From positions 13,141,047 to 13,205,046 of the forward strand of contig NC_135179.1 in NCBI RefSeq assembly GCF_041146795.1: 64,000 nt of DNA, written 5' to 3'. This DNA is from Maylandia zebra. Its lineage: Eukaryota > Chordata > Actinopteri > Cichliformes > Cichlidae. A program made the translations under genes and the position numbers. Shown here piece after piece: positions 13,572-23,748 of the stretch. Position 1 is the first letter of the stretch. Each line of letters begins with the position of its first letter. Under the pieces are notes generated by a model. The model saw only the letters and a program-made list of their open reading frames with translations. It had not been told where the DNA came from and ran no database searches.

Positions 13572-14881
13572 CTGCAAAAAAAAAAAACACAATGCCAATA
13601 CCTTTTAAACATGTTTTTTGAAATTAAAACTATATATTGTAGAATTCTGAACTGAACTGATTCTTTTAAAATTAGGCTACACTCAAAATATGCAGGCTCA
13701 AAATGCTGGCATTAGGTAATGTAATAGGGCAGCTGTTTGCAGCTGGATTTACAGTGAGGAAGACCAAGACACAGTATGGCAGAAGCAAGAGGCATTTATT
13801 TGCCCACATATAGCTCTAAGGCCATGACAGTCACTGGCATGTCAAGCCTTCTCACAGCACAAACATTCACTCTCATATTTAACGACAATTATCAGCCTTC
13901 TCCGCTGTTAAGGACTAAACCATTATTTTACTGTCAGGTGAGTTTTTCCAAATTCCAACCTTCCACAAACATTCTACAATACACAATTCTAATAAATAAA
14001 TATATACATACATTGTACCATTTTCATATGATTAAATATTTTACACTTTGCCAAAAACACCAAAAACCTAGTGCACAGAGATTCCCCACACTCCCTTAAC
14101 CCATGGCCTCTCCCAGAACCTTTAAATGTTGTCTGGACCCCCAGAGAAACATTTTCCCAAGCACCCTGGAGAGGACACAGAAAAAACAGGTGAGTAATCA
14201 CATCTCGACAGCAACTTTTTGCACCAACCTTTACCTCTAGACTTTGCACACACATTTGCCTAACTTTTCCTTAATACTAGACCTTATTTGCTCCCAGTAA
14301 TAATTTATTCCTCCTCACAGAAAACCACCACACTTCTTGATGCTAAATAAAGTGTTAGTTAAAGTGTTATTAATAAAGTGCAAAGGTGCTCCTGTACAAG
14401 TTATAATTGTATATAACTTTATTATATAAGGATAATATAAAATATTAAAATGTTAAATTTAATAGAATTTGGTCTAATTAAGTTTACTTCACTGGCATCC
14501 CTTCAGTATATGTCAAACATATGTTCCTTAATGATTTTTGATTTTATGTATCAGGAAAATGTACAAACATGATAAACAGACAGACTGAAAAATAGGTAAA
14601 TATTCTATACAAAGGTTTTGGTCCTGTTAACTCATGAGTGCGTACACTGTCTTGGTTTATACTTCCCAAGTGTAATGAGTTAGGGGCTCCCAGTTGTGTG
14701 CATCAGTACAACATGCTGCAGTGACACACCTATGTCAAGGACACCCCCCCCCCCCCCCCCAAAACAAACAAACATCACATTCTTGTTGCTCTCTTCAAGA
14801 TTATGGCTTTTGTGTCTATCTATTTAAAGTTGCTGAGGATCTGAAATTCACACAAAATGACCTGAGAAGGAACAGAGGGCA
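13572..14881. other. Non-coding stretch with poly-C tract
   Basis: No convincing exon. A run of about 18 C (14745-14760) precedes an A-rich tract. If the exons at 13294-13571 and 23512-23748 belong to one gene, this is intronic. Confidence 0.35.
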
Positions 14882-14886
14882 CAATA

Positions 14887-15633
14887 TGTTACGGCCGGGA
14901 CCGTTTCAGACGAGTGACAGGACTCAAACGCAAGACGCCGAACAGCTCGAAAATATATTTTAAGAATAATGTTTAATGTGCACACAAAATATTCATAAAC
15001 AAAAGGTGAGCGTAGACGTTAACTAAATAATGATCTGGTCCGGGTCCGGGGATTGGACTGGAAAGCAAGTCACAAAAGGTCCAGGAAAAGGTCGGGGTCA
15101 CTGTAACAGAATGCAAATGTTCAAAACATAGATAAGGAGGCATATGAATATGTTGTTTGGCTCAAAATCCTCCTTCGTACTGTGTACTTGCCAACGGAGG
15201 TCGGAGATGACATAGAGGGGGAGTAATCCGGGTGTGTAAATCCAAAAACTCCTGGCGTGGAGGCAGAGAGGCAGGTAGGTAGTTTTGGTGGTAGCCTGAG
15301 GGACTGCCAGAAGGTCCAGCATCCAAGTAGAAGCTCTTCGCCAGGGGTTTAACAGTTAGGTGTAGCTGAAAAAGGGAGGCGCACAAAAAACAAACATACA
15401 GTGAAGCAAAGGTGATTCACAAAAAAAAACACGTAAGGAAATTATGGTGGTGGCCTGCACTGACTGATGTTTAGCAGAGAATCTGGCGAAGAGAGATTGA
15501 GAACGCTGGCCTTATGAGTCCCCCGGCTAATTACCCACAGATGTCAACGATCAGCAAAAACACTGAGGCCCCTCCCAGGGGTGGAGACGCCGGCTCGGAG
15601 GGAGACACACTGGCACACACCCGGACCATGACA
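14887..15633 (-). repeat. 3' LTR of the chromovirus (747 bp)
   Basis: It matches the LTR at 20036-20780 throughout my reading, apart from a longer A run near 15420 (9 versus 7 A). On the minus strand it begins TGTCATGGTCC and ends CCGTAACA. The polypurine tract lies just outside at 15634-15650 (GAGGGGGGGGTAC on the minus strand), as expected for plus-strand priming. Open frames inside the LTR recur in both copies and are not genes. Confidence 0.95.
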
Positions 15634-15650
15634 GTACCCCCCCCTCAAGG
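15634..15650 (-). promoter_or_regulatory. Polypurine tract of the chromovirus
   Basis: On the minus strand a G-rich purine run (TTGAGGGGGGGG) directly precedes the 3' LTR. It would prime second-strand DNA synthesis. The pol stop codon at 15645-15647 falls inside this tract, so coding sequence runs almost to the LTR. Confidence 0.75.
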
Positions 15651-18191
15651 GACGCCACCCGGCGGCCGACCAGCACCCGCCCCACGACGTGACCTAAGAA
15701 AATCAGAAACCATCACAGAGTCAAGCATCAAAGAACGAGGAACCCAAGAACGCTCCTCCGGCCCATAACCCTCCCAGTCCACCAAAAACTGCAGCCCCCT
15801 ACCCCGCCGCCGCACATCCAGAATGCGCCGGACAGAAAACGCAGGATGCCCGTCAATGAGCCGGGCGGGAGGCGGGGGCACCGGAGGCGGGCACAGATGA
15901 CTAGACACCACCGGCTTCACCTGAGAAACGTGAAAGACCGGGTGAACCCTCAAGGCAGCAGGCAAACGGAGCTTGACAGCCGAAGGGCTGAGGACCCTGT
16001 CCACAGAATAGGGGCCGATGTAACGAGGAGACAACTTGCGGGAGGATGCCCTGAGAGGGATGTCTTTCGCAGCGAGCCACACCTTCTGTCCAGGTGAGTA
16101 AACAGGCGCAGGAGACCGGCGACGGTCGGCACAGCTACGTTGGCGAGCCACAGCTCGCAACAGCGCCTCCCGCGTACGAGACCAGACCCGACGGCAGCGC
16201 TGTAGATGATGCTGGACCGAGGGGACAGCAAGATCAGCCTCCTCCACCGGAAACAGGGGCGGCTGATAACCCAAAGAGGCCTCAAACGGTGACAACCCAG
16301 TAGCAGACGAAACCAAGGAGTTGTGGGCATATTCCACCCACGGCAGATACGAGGCCCAAGTCGCAGGGTTATGACAGGTCACACAGCGGAGCGCGGCCTC
16401 CAGCTCCTGATTTAAACGTTCCGTCTGGCCGTTCGTCTGAGGATGGTAACCAGAGCTCAGACAAGGCCTGGCCCCCAAAGCAGCGCAAAAAGAACCCCAA
16501 ACCTGGGACGAGAACTGCGGACCCCTGTCCGAAACTATTTCCACAGGAATGCCATGAAGCCGAAAAACATGGTCCAACAACAACGTAGACGTCTCAGCCG
16601 CAGTGGGCAACTTCTCCAAAGCGACGAAATGAGCAGCCTTAGAAAACCGATCCACGACCGAGAGAATAGTGGTCTTCCCAGCCGAAACCGGGAGTCCCGT
16701 AACAAAATCCAGGGCGATGTGGGACCAAGGGCGATGAGGCGTAGACAACGGCTGCAACAGCCCAGCAGGACGGTGAGTACGCGACTTACACCTGGCACAC
16801 ACAGGGCACGCAGCCACATACTCCCGAACATCTTTATCCAGAGTGGCCCACCAAAAATGTCTCTTAACCATAGAAGTCGTCCTGCCCCTGCCCGGGTGAC
16901 ACGCAAACCTCGAAGCGTGCACCCATTCCAGTACCTTGGAGCGAGCAGCCGCGGGAACAAAACGCCGGTTAGGCGGTCCCGTGCCCGGATCCGGTTCCGT
17001 CCGGAGGCCCCGGTCGATGGCGTCCTCCACCTCCCAGGTAATAGCTCCCACCGTACAGCCGGCCGGAAGAATGGTGGAAAACTCCGCCGGACCCGTGTCA
17101 GAGTCAAACTGCCGAGAGAGGGCATCCGGTTTGGTGTTTCTGGAACCCGGGCGATAGGAAATGGAAAAGTTAAAACGTGCGAAAAACAGCGACCAACGAG
17201 CTTGACGTGCATTCAACCTCTTCGCACCGCGTAGGTACGTCAAGTTCTTATGATCCGTCCACACCAGGAACGGTAGCGCCGCGCCTTCCAGATGATGACG
17301 CCACTCCTCCAACGCCAACTTAACGGCAAGCAGCTCCCGGTCCCCCACATCATAGTTCCGTTCCGCTGGTGAAAGCCGCCGAGAGAAAAAGGCGCACGGC
17401 CGCAGCTTAGAGGAGGGGCCGGCACGTTGTGAAAGCACAGCCCCCACCCCCACATCAGAAGCATCCACCTCCACAATAAAAGCCTTAGACGGATCGGGTT
17501 GAGCGAGGATGGGCGCAGTAGAAAACAGATGTTTCAGCTCCGTGAATGCGCTGTCAGCTTCGGCGGACCAGCCGAACGGAAGCTTCGTAGAGGTAAGGCG
17601 TGTAAGCGGAGCCGCCACTAGACTGTAGTTCCTTATAAACCGACGATAGAAATTCGCAAATCCCAAAAACCCCTGGAGTTGCTTGCGAGTAGAAGGCACA
17701 GGCCAGTCAGTGACCGCCTTCACCTTAGCCGGATCCGTCTTCACCTGCCCCCCTGCCAAGATGTATCCCAGGAAAGAGACCGATGTCAAATGAAACTCAC
17801 ATTTCTCAGCCTTGGCATACAGTCTGTTTTCCAAGAGGCGTTGAAGGACAGCACGGACATGTGAATGATGCTCAGCCAAAGACTTAGAAAAAATAAGAAT
17901 GTCATCTAAATAGACGAACACAAAACGGTCGAGGAAATCCCGCAGGACGTCATTTATTAGGGCCTGAAACACCGCTGGAGCGTTCGTTAAACCGAAAGGC
18001 ATAACGAGATACTCGAAATGACCCAGGGGGGTGTTAAACGCGGTCTTCCACTCGTCTCCCTGACGGACTCGCACCAAATGATAAGCATTGCGAAGATCTA
18101 ACTTAGTGAACACCGTGGCACCCTGTAGCGATTCAACAGCGGAGCTAATGAGTGGCAAGGGATACTTGTTTTTAACAGTGACGTCATTCAA
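15645..18191 (-). pseudogene. pol: Chromovirus pol: reverse transcriptase, RNase H, integrase, chromodomain (frame broken from its N-terminal part)
   Basis: An 848-residue open frame without internal stops (counted from the Met at 18191; the frame reads on to about 18250). Reverse transcriptase shows LDLRNAYH (31-38) and the YLDD catalytic box (94-97). RNase H follows with acidic residues D243, E286, D313 and D356. Integrase has an HHCC zinc site (H425, H432, C462, C465) and a D495, D555, E591 triad with 35 residues between the last two. The C-terminus (about 785-833) is a chromodomain with [14 protein letters not shown], which in chromoviruses steers integration to marked chromatin. The N-terminal reverse-transcriptase part lies in another frame because of a one-base slip in a homopolymer at 18241-18249, so the copy as read cannot make an intact polyprotein. 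Confidence 0.93.
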
Positions 18192-18201
18192 GCCCCTGAA
18201 A

Positions 18202-19008
18202 TCAATACACGGCCGAAGAGACCCATCCTTCTTGTCTACAAAAAAAAAACCCCGCCGCCACGGGGGACGAAGACGGACGGATTAACCCAGCCGCTAATGA
18301 ATCCCTAATATACTCCTCCATCGCAGCACGTTCAGGCCTAGAGATACTATATAACCGGCTCTTGGGCAGGGACGCTCCGGGGAGCAAATCAATCGCACAG
18401 TCATAAGGGCGATGGGGCGGTAGGGACTGCGCTTTGATCTTACTGAATACCTCCCGCAAATCATGATACTCAGGCGGCACCCCTGAGAGATCGGGGACAT
18501 ATTCGTCAGTCCCCGTAACCTCCCCCGGGCCGGGAAAACGGGCGGAAGTCAGACAGTTGGAGTGGCAAAAAGGGCTCCAGCTGACAACCCTTTGCCCCTC
18601 CCAATCCAAGTGCGGATTGTGTAAGCACAGCCAGGGATAACCCAAAGTGAGCGGAGTATCAGGTGAATCGAGGACAAAAAAGGTGAGTTTTTCCCTATGA
18701 TTCCCCGAAGTGCACAGTGACACTGGACCAGTGCGAAAAGAAATTCTAGTGAAAACCTGGTTATTAATCGCTCTAACTGGAATGGGCGGCTCAAGGCGCA
18801 CGAGCGGAACGCCTAATCGTTCAGCGAGATCGAGACTGATTAAATTCTGTTCAGAACCAGAATCTAATAAGGCTGTGCACGAATGAGTACTCTGTAGCAT
18901 CTCCAAGGTGACAGGGAGTTGTAAACGGGGTTTCTGACCAGAATTCGAACCGCCCACCCGTATCCCCGATTCTACCGGCGGGCGACACCTTTTCCCTCCT
19001 TCGGGCAT
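18202..19008 (-). pseudogene. pro: Chromovirus pol N-terminal part: aspartic protease and start of reverse transcriptase
   Basis: A 268-residue frame whose 5' end overlaps gag by 37 bases in the -1 frame. LLDSGSEQN (D49-S50-G51) is the aspartic protease active-site box, of the retroviral single-domain type that cuts the polyprotein. The last third ([19 protein letters not shown]) is the conserved N-terminal part of gypsy reverse transcriptase. The frame then leaves the reverse transcriptase at a run of nine T (18241-18249 on the plus strand as A) and reaches a stop after about 12 foreign residues. The next pol frame resumes in register downstream. The Met at 19008 is probably not used; translation should enter by -1 frameshifting from gag. 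Confidence 0.9.
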
Positions 19009-20015
19009 GCAGCAATCAAGTGTTCCAGCGAGCCACAGTAAAAACAGGCATGAGCCCGACGCCGCCGCTCCCTCTCCTCCGGTGTCAACCGTGACCGGCC
19101 AATCTGCATAGGCTCCGGCTCGGGATCAGTGACGTAAGCCGAGGCGACAAACTCATGCGAGTCCACAGTCGGAGGCGGCGACGGTGACGTACCCGGAAAC
19201 GAGCGCGGTAAACGGCGCTGGGATTTGTAGTTCCTGTCCCTCTCCCTGTCACGCAACCTGTTGTCAATGCGAAGGGAGAGGGACGCCAGTTCCTCAAAAG
19301 ATTTTGGCTCATCACGGGAGGCAAGCTGGTCTTTCATACCCTCGTTCAATGCCCGGAAAAACACCCCACGCAGAGCGTCGTCAGGCCAACCGGTTTCGGC
19401 GGCAGCAGTACGAAAATCAATCAAAAAATCAGCAACCCTCTGACGGCCCTGGCGAAGATCCAGCAGCCTCTGCGCAGAACTACCCTCAGAAATGGGGTGC
19501 GCAAACGTTTTCTGGAATTCCCCCAAAAACACCTCATAAGAACAGGTTAACAAAGGATTCTTCGATAGATACGCCTCCGCCCATTTAAGTGCACGATTAC
19601 GCAGTTTACCCACCAAATAAGATATCTTATTAGAATCCGCAACAAATGTGCGCGGAGAACGACCGAAAACAAGGTCAACCTGAAGCAAAAACCCGCTACA
19701 ACTCCCTGGATCCCCTGAGAATGGTTCGGGCTCCGGGGACGTAGCATCACGGAAAGCTGATGTAGGTGGAGATGCAACGGCAACAGGTTGAGGCAGAGGA
19801 GCTGGTGTACCGGAGTCTTGGCCCGCGGGGCCCGAGGCGGAACCAGCAGCAGTAGAAATATCAGTTTGTAGAGCCTGGAGGGTCTCAAGTATTTTAGTTT
19901 GACCATCTCTAAGAGTCTGCTGCTGGGCTAACAGGAACTGAATAGATTGTTCATGACTTCCTAATATCGCCCCCTGCCTCTGAATGGCTGACCGTTCCGC
20001 GTCTGCTGAGTCCAT
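18972..20015 (-). CDS. gag: Chromovirus Gag with CCHC zinc knuckle
   Basis: A 347-residue intact frame starting 20 bases after the 5' LTR. The middle holds a retrotransposon-gag-type helical segment (ALKWAEAYLSK, FAHPISEGSSAQRLLDLRQG). Near the C-terminus a zinc knuckle C324-x2-C327-x4-H332-x4-C337 would bind the element RNA during particle assembly. The N-terminal part is rich in Q and then P/A. It ends in TAG 37 bases into the overlapping pol frame. The start at 20013-20015 is the first ATG after the LTR. Confidence 0.92.
   Translation of the reverse strand: MDSADAERSAIQRQGAILGSHEQSIQFLLAQQQTLRDGQTKILETLQALQTDISTAAGSASGPAGQDSGTPAPLPQPVAVASPPTSAFRDATSPEPEPFSGDPGSCSGFLLQVDLVFGRSPRTFVADSNKISYLVGKLRNRALKWAEAYLSKNPLLTCSYEVFLGEFQKTFAHPISEGSSAQRLLDLRQGRQRVADFLIDFRTAAAETGWPDDALRGVFFRALNEGMKDQLASRDEPKSFEELASLSLRIDNRLRDRERDRNYKSQRRLPRSFPGTSPSPPPTVDSHEFVASAYVTDPEPEPMQIGRSRLTPEERERRRRAHACFYCGSLEHLIAACPKEGKGVARR
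18990..18996 (-). promoter_or_regulatory. Putative -1 ribosomal frameshift heptamer GGGAAAA
   Basis: In the gag frame the codons read GAG GGA AAA, so the last G with the next two codons forms G GGA AAA, the X-XXY-YYZ pattern for -1 slippage. It lies in the gag/pol overlap, 21 bases before the gag stop codon, and a -1 shift here joins the protease frame. GC-rich sequence follows (GTGTCGCCCGCCGG) that could fold. Confidence 0.7.
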
Positions 20016-20035
20016 AACTGCTGGCCAGATTCTAC
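20016..20035 (-). promoter_or_regulatory. Chromovirus primer-binding region, candidate self-priming site
   Basis: The 20 bases between the 5' LTR and the gag ATG read GTAGAATCTGGCCAGCAGTT on the minus strand. The site does not start with TGG, the usual complement of a tRNA CCA end. Ten bases, AGAATCTGGC (20024-20033), are exactly complementary to GCCAGATTCT within the 5' LTR transcript (20625-20634). This resembles Tf1/sushi-type self-priming, where the mRNA 5' end folds onto the primer-binding site. Confidence 0.55.
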
Positions 20036-20780
20036 TGTTACGGCCGGGACCGTTTCAGACGAGTGACAGGACTCAAACGCAAGACGCCGAACAGCTCGAA
20101 AATATATTTTAAGAATAATGTTTAATGTGCACACAAAATATTCATAAACAAAAGGTGAGCGTAGACGTTAACTAAATAATGATCTGGTCCGGGTCCGGGG
20201 ATTGGACTGGAAAGCAAGTCACAAAAGGTCCAGGAAAAGGTCGGGGTCACTGTAACAGAATGCAAATGTTCAAAACATAGATAAGGAGGCATATGAATAT
20301 GTTGTTTGGCTCAAAATCCTCCTTCGTACTGTGTACTTGCCAACGGAGGTCGGAGATGACATAGAGGGGGAGTAATCCGGGTGTGTAAATCCAAAAACTC
20401 CTGGCGTGGAGGCAGAGAGGCAGGTAGGTAGTTTTGGTGGTAGCCTGAGGGACTGCCAGAAGGTCCAGCATCCAAGTAGAAGCTCTTCGCCAGGGGTTTA
20501 ACAGTTAGGTGTAGCTGAAAAAGGGAGGCGCACAAAAAACAAACATACAGTGAAGCAAAGGTGATTCACAAAAAAACACGTAAGGAAATTATGGTGGTGG
20601 CCTGCACTGACTGATGTTTAGCAGAGAATCTGGCGAAGAGAGATTGAGAACGCTGGCCTTATGAGTCCCCCGGCTAATTACCCACAGATGTCAACGATCA
20701 GCAAAAACACTGAGGCCCCTCCCAGGGGTGGAGACGCCGGCTCGGAGGGAGACACACTGGCACACACCCGGACCATGACA
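20036..20780 (-). repeat. 5' LTR of the chromovirus (745 bp)
   Basis: This is the promoter LTR on the minus strand. It matches the 3' LTR except for a 2-base shorter A run. A TATA-like CATAAGG lies about 30 bases before the GCCAGATTCT segment (20625-20634), so transcription may start near 20634. The CAATA target duplication follows at 20781. Confidence 0.95.
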
Positions 20781-20785
20781 CAATA

Positions 20786-23511
20786 AAGATACAAAAAAAA
20801 GAACAAAGGGTATTATTCTTAAAAAGTGGAAGTTAAACAGGTAAAACAAATCAAGTCAGTTCTCTCTATATATGGCTTATCTTTTCAATAAAACACCAAC
20901 ATATTTTTTTAAATTCTAACTGGCCTTTGATCGAATCAACAAGAAAATGCAAAAACCTCCTAACACAACCTACTAGCTAAAATCAGCTAGAACCAGTCAC
21001 TGCTAGAAACAAGAAATACAAATACAAAATATCTTTAGGTGTACTGCCTCTGCCTTATGCTGTCAACTACACTAACTCCAGCTGACAGCTGGAGAGTTTT
21101 AAACTAATCACTGTATAAAAGTAGACGACCTGGCTCCACATTTCCTGACATTCTTCAGTTTGAATGACAGAAGCAGTCATTTTTCCTGCAGCTTCAGACA
21201 AAAGAGGGTTAGATCTTTTAAAGAACATGACATCATCTGGATTTTCAGGCCAATTATCAGTATCTTCCTTTGCCATTACAGCTGAGGGAACTTCACACCG
21301 AGACTCAGAATAATAGCCTCCTCAGTGCCCCCTTGACTTGTGCCTAGCTCCTCGAATGCTAGCTCCTATCAGACTGTGCTATGTCTTTCCTGTATGATAT
21401 CTTGATAAATGTGAAGTGAATGTTGTCATTCACTTCAAAGAACCCATTATATGCAACAATGACTAATACTGTATAAAAAATTCCAGTAAATCTAATTAAA
21501 ACTATTTAGCTGCACATGACCGGAACATCACACAAGACAACCATCAGATAAGAAATAGGGAATTCAATAATGGTGCAAAAATAAAGAAAAAGGGCATTGC
21601 TCTTAAAAATGTACGTTACACAGTCAAAAACAAAATAAACAGATAATTTATACAGGTATATAACTTGTCTTTTAAACAAAATACCAGTGTTGTTTGGAGT
21701 CTGGCGTGGCACTGACAGTGAAGTACATCTTTTTCCGCCTGGCAGCTGAATAACAGCTATAACAAGTTGCTGCTTTACAAGCAATAAATACAAGCACCAA
21801 TTCAAATATAAGTAATAACTTTAGGTGTACTGCCTCTGCCTTATGCTGTCAACTGCACTTACTCAGACTGACAGCAAGACAGTCTTAAACCAATGACTGT
21901 CGAAGAGATGGATGATCTGGCTCCACCTTCTCACAAAAATGAAGGCAAGGTTTCCCGCTTACAGGAGCTGCAAGCCAAGACGGAGATATCAGTGGCTGGA
22001 CTTGTTTTGGCTGGAAATCACTTTGAGGTTTTTCCTCATAAAACTCTAAGCTAAACATGAACTGTTGCACTCAGTGGACTTTAACTCTTTATTGTTAAAT
22101 TAATTTAGGTTTTTCATTAGTTTAACTGCTAAGGAAACTTCTAGCTTGGTCTCAGTCTAGTGAGCTAACACCTATTAAATAGCTAGAAATGCCACACAGA
22201 GTGGATACATGCTAGTCACAGATGAAGTCAATGAAATAAATATAGAAATCAAGGAAAGACAAGAGACCTGGGCGTGATCCATCCTTGTCCCTGCAAATCT
22301 AATATGTGAGTGTGTACCGAGACATAAAACACCACAGATAGGACGGCCCGAATAAAATACATCCATTCTAATTCCACCAAGTACCCCTCAGTTGAACCTA
22401 TGCTGGCCAAAATCCAGAAGAACTTAATTTGAATCCTTTGTTATGAAATCAACCAAAGATCAGATAAAATTGAAAACATTTATATATTTATTTAATTATT
22501 TAAAATTCTCTTTCACTGCTTGTGTAACAGATTCAAGCAGAGCACATTCATTAGAATTAGAAATTAGATTTGGATGACATTTGTATTCTTATCTACTAAT
22601 ATTATTTTATTATTATATTAAAATGGCAGAAGACTCAGTTTCCTTTTCATAAAAATGGATGGTAGAATTGTCCTTCAATGAGCTAGTTTTTACTTTCTTA
22701 CTCCAAGTACATTTCAGAGCCTCTACTTTTTTTGCTTTTGATTGAGTAAAGAAGTTGATTCATTACTTCGAATTTTACGAGTATTTTCTTTTTCTTTTTT
22801 TTTGCTATTTTCTGCCTTTTTCAGATAGCATAGTGTAGAGAAGACAGGGAGGTAGGGAAAGAGTGGGGAGGGAACACAGAAAAGGGCCTCAGGACTCAGT
22901 CAAACCCAGGCTAAACTGTTTAGCCTTGTGGCATGTGGACTCCTGCTCAATCTGTGAGCAACACTGGGACTGGCTGACACTGTTTTCCAGAGAATTGATT
23001 GTTCAGTAAGCAGTGACTTCATACCTGTTGATCTACAATTTGGAACCTCGTAATATGAGTTACTATAGTGATCACATCCACTTTTGCAGTACAGAAAACT
23101 CAAGGTTAACCCCGAAGTTACTTGAATAACATTTTGTAGTGCAGTGTAGTCATTTGCTTTGACATCTCTGGTTGGATTTTCACCAAGGTACAAACCTAAC
23201 TCATATCAGTGCCACTTGTTTTGCATACCTTGTCTCAATTCTCTAAAGCTTGTCTTTCTTTCTCTAGTACAGCATCGCTCTCACCAAGTGGGAAATCAGA
23301 CTGTCATTATGTACGTCCACATGCTGTTGCTCTCTGCACATATGCAGTGTTGTCTCTATTAAGATGCTCAACATGAGTTTTTATTTCTTTTTGGAGGGAG
23401 TGGCGGGAAATTTCCTCAATCAAGCATAAACTGGCATACTCAGAAAAGCTCTTTGAATACTGTTTGACTATTTTGTGAGCAACAGCACAACACTGTGCTT
23501 TGCTTTGCTAC
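20786..23511 (-). repeat. Tandemly duplicated segment with exon-like modules
   Basis: Two diverged copies can be aligned at an offset of about 785 bases: 20781-21130 with 21565-21920. They share 'ctttaggtgtactgcctctgcc' plus neighbouring stretches and a preceding 'ttctt/gctcttaaaaa' block. On the minus strand copy 1 holds a 70-codon open module (21067-21276, MAKEDTDNWPENPDD...) preceded by CCCTCAG; copy 2 is altered. A third diverged copy of the module is visible at about 24865-25010. The module may be exons of the tentative SAMD3-like gene or part of an undescribed repeat. I do not recognise the peptide. Confidence 0.5.
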
Positions 23512-23748
23512 CTCATTTCATCGACAAGGACGCAAATCATTTTGCAGTGATCGGGGTTGAGAAGTCTACTCCCATTTGCTACTGCACGGCATAATTCACT
23601 TGGTATTTGGCCCCAGGGAACCCGAAATGAGTCAGCCCACATAATGGCAGTGGCTGAACAAAAGGTTGGTGAGCTCATGTTGTCCGAGGTGACAGTGGAG
23701 GAGGAGGAAGATGGCAATTTTGCACGAACATCACCAGATGCATTTGTT
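23512..23748 (-). CDS. Internal exon of a SAMD3-like teleost-family gene (tentative)
   Basis: A 237-base minus-strand exon with a strong acceptor (poly-T then ATTAATTACAG) and the donor GAG|GTAGCA. It encodes 78 full codons and leaves two bases. After a serine-rich stretch comes FRVPWGQIPSELCRAVANG, then an NPDHCKMICVLVDEMR segment. I recall a pattern like 'F-x-IPW-x-x-P-x-EL...R...R-x-EMIRI-V-x-E' in the same teleost family as the exons at 13294-13571, which is why I link them on one strand; the link is inference. Other exons were not found with confidence, so this may be a decayed or partial copy. Confidence 0.5.

Larger units (their letters stand above)
14887..20780 (-). mobile_element. 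Full-length Ty3/Gypsy LTR retrotransposon (chromovirus), recent insertion
   Basis: A 5.9-kb element on the minus strand bounded by two direct LTRs that start and end TG...CA. The 5-base target duplication CAATA flanks it at 14882-14886 and 20781-20785. Between the LTRs are gag with a zinc knuckle, then protease, reverse transcriptase, RNase H, integrase and a C-terminal chromodomain in that order. This domain order is Ty3/Gypsy, and the chromodomain places it among the chromoviruses. Gag and pol overlap in the -1 frame with a GGGAAAA heptamer. One frameshift at the T run (18241-18249) breaks pol. The LTRs appear to differ only by a 2-base change in an A run, which indicates a young insertion. 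Confidence 0.96.

Noticed and set aside
13989-14255. 88-codon minus frame upstream of the 13508-13571 exon
   Set aside because: No acceptor or donor fits the needed phase and the peptide does not resemble the family.
15098-15386. Two overlapping minus frames of 74 codons, repeated at 20247-20535
   Set aside because: They lie in the LTRs and repeat only because the LTRs do.
16443-17234. Long plus-strand frame of 263 codons and the 225-codon minus frame at 16535-17212
   Set aside because: Both are out-of-frame shadows of the GC-rich integrase region of the chromovirus.
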